Source: Legionella sp. (GTDB lineage Bacteria > Pseudomonadota > Gammaproteobacteria > Legionellales > Legionellaceae). From it: a stretch of DNA of 64,000 bases. Each line of letters starts with the position of its first letter. Within the stretch, counting starts at the first letter, position 1. The DNA is taken from NCBI GenBank assembly GCA_030680075.1, contig JAUXWR010000365.1, forward strand, positions 1 through 64,000, written 5' to 3'. Below, in pieces: positions 63,194-64,000 of the stretch. Both the position numbers and the translations under genes were made by a program. The notes beneath the pieces were generated by a model, which did not search any database, was not told the DNA's origin, and saw only the letters and a program-made list of their open reading frames with translations.

Positions 63194-64000
63194 CTATTTT
63201 ATCGATTTGATGATGGCAGAAAAATCGAGATTGCCAAATCCCGCCGCACTGAATTTTTGATAGATGGACGTGGCTTCTTTGCCGAGAGTCGTGTTAACGC
63301 CTGCTTTCAAAGATGCCTCCTGACTTAATAATAAATCTTTAAGCATCATAGCCGCGGTGAAGCCTGGTTTGTAATCGTTGTTTGCAGGAACATTTGGTAA
63401 TACGCCGGGAACTGGCGCATATTGCGTCATAACCCAACAGTTACCGGAGGAATTACTCACCACTTCAAAGAGACTTTGAGCTGATAGGCCAAGCTCCTCT
63501 GCCAGTACGAATGCTTCAGAAACCGCAATCATTGAAACACCCAAAATCATGTTATTACAAATTTTAGCGGCCTGCCCGCTGCCCGCCATTCCGGTGTGGT
63601 ATATTTTTTTGCCCATTACACTTAAAAGAGGTTTCGCCTGAGAAAACGCGTGCTCCTCGCCGCCCACCATAAAGGTTAAAGTACCTTCGCTCGCGCCTTT
63701 TACGCCCCCCGATACAGGGGCGTCAACGCTTAGGAGTTGCTTGAGACGTGCTTTTTCATGAAGCTCGCGACTTGTTTTGACATCGATAGTTGAGCAATCA
63801 ATATGCAAGGCGTCACGCGCGACGTCATAAAGACCTTCTTCACCAAGGCAGACCTCTCGTACCTGCTCCCCTGTTTGCAACATGGTAATAAAAATATCTT
63901 TTTCGAATGCGGCTTCCTGTAAACTGGAAGCGGCTCTGCCTCCCGCGTTACAAAGCTCGTTTACTGCCAAGGGTTGCAGATCAAATCCCAAGACATCATG
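63194..64000 (-). CDS. mmsB: 3-hydroxyisobutyrate dehydrogenase, partial (N terminus outside window)
   Basis: The visible 268 residues belong to the beta-hydroxyacid dehydrogenase family. The frame is open to the right edge; the Rossmann GLGxMG start lies beyond 64000. Present are DAPVSGGVKGASEGTLTFMVGG with the substrate-binding SGG, GSGQAAKICNNM with the catalytic Lys, and the C-terminal helical domain ending DFSAIIKSIK. NSSGNCWVMTQYAPVPG is characteristic of MmsB among the family. It oxidises 3-hydroxyisobutyrate in valine degradation. acs follows in the same operon. Confidence 0.88.
   Translation of the reverse strand, partial: HDVLGFDLQPLAVNELCNAGGRAASSLQEAAFEKDIFITMLQTGEQVREVCLGEEGLYDVARDALHIDCSTIDVKTSRELHEKARLKQLLSVDAPVSGGVKGASEGTLTFMVGGEEHAFSQAKPLLSVMGKKIYHTGMAGSGQAAKICNNMILGVSMIAVSEAFVLAEELGLSAQSLFEVVSNSSGNCWVMTQYAPVPGVLPNVPANNDYKPGFTAAMMLKDLLLSQEASLKAGVNTTLGKEATSIYQKFSAAGFGNLDFSAIIKSIK

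Overview
The window reads as chromosome from a Legionella species (Gammaproteobacteria). The genus call rests on three tandem genes of the cysteine-containing Legionella major outer membrane protein (MOMP) family, an LbtU-type porin, an IcmL/DotI paralog, a double-GNAT protein that looks like the effector VipF, and an OTU-type protease-like effector candidate preceded by a good match to the Legionella PmrA box. No rRNA, tRNA, CRISPR array, transposase, prophage or conjugation module was recognised. The housekeeping genes are intact and typical; novelty sits in the effector-like and envelope genes between them.

Layout. 1-5.4 kb: a long palindrome, two small envelope proteins, a translationally coupled trio (retropepsin-like protein, UUP1-type membrane protein, ATP-grasp ligase) and a FadL-type porin. 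5.4-10.2 kb: MltA, a large multi-hairpin membrane protein (candidate effector), a DUF4254 protein and a YaiI/YqxD protein. 10.3-19.6 kb: RNase R with RlmB, a metallo-beta-lactamase-fold hydrolase, ArgD-like aminotransferase, Fe-superoxide dismutase, monothiol glutaredoxin, 2-Cys peroxiredoxin, RNase T and dihydroorotase. 19.7-25.2 kb: MOMP cluster and LbtU-like porin. 25.5-33.4 kb: Dcd, IHF beta, a membrane-anchored DOT1-like methyltransferase with a coiled-coil membrane partner, the OTU protein, cystathionine beta-synthase-like enzyme, a lipoprotein, PoxB and RpiA.

33.4-48.7 kb: two orphan proteins (one a possible effector), a solitary receiver domain under a PmrA-like element, a KAS-LpxD-PolA operon, an exported MsrA-like protein lacking its catalytic Cys in operon with vipF, a beta-barrel protein, an inverse-autotransporter-like beta-helix surface protein, an RMD1-family protein and a small HTH regulator. 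48.9-53.6 kb: complete glycine cleavage operon gcvT-gcvH-gcvPA-yciI-gcvPB with its own promoter. 53.7-64 kb: TMEM43-like and DUF3592 membrane proteins, an IcmL-like periplasmic protein, a two-gene ABC importer without a binding protein, the conserved DsbA / cytochrome c4 / EngB neighbourhood, and acs with mmsB, which runs off the right end.

Repeats are conspicuous: a block of about 380 bp with inverted-repeat ends occurs twice (23.0 and 35.8 kb), a 26-27 bp REP-like palindrome occurs five times, and long hairpins lie at 1-104, 29.4 kb and 59.2 kb. The best leads are two PmrA-like promoter elements with identical geometry, the DOT1-like methyltransferase pair, the catalytically broken MsrA beside vipF, and the four-hairpin membrane protein at 7 kb.
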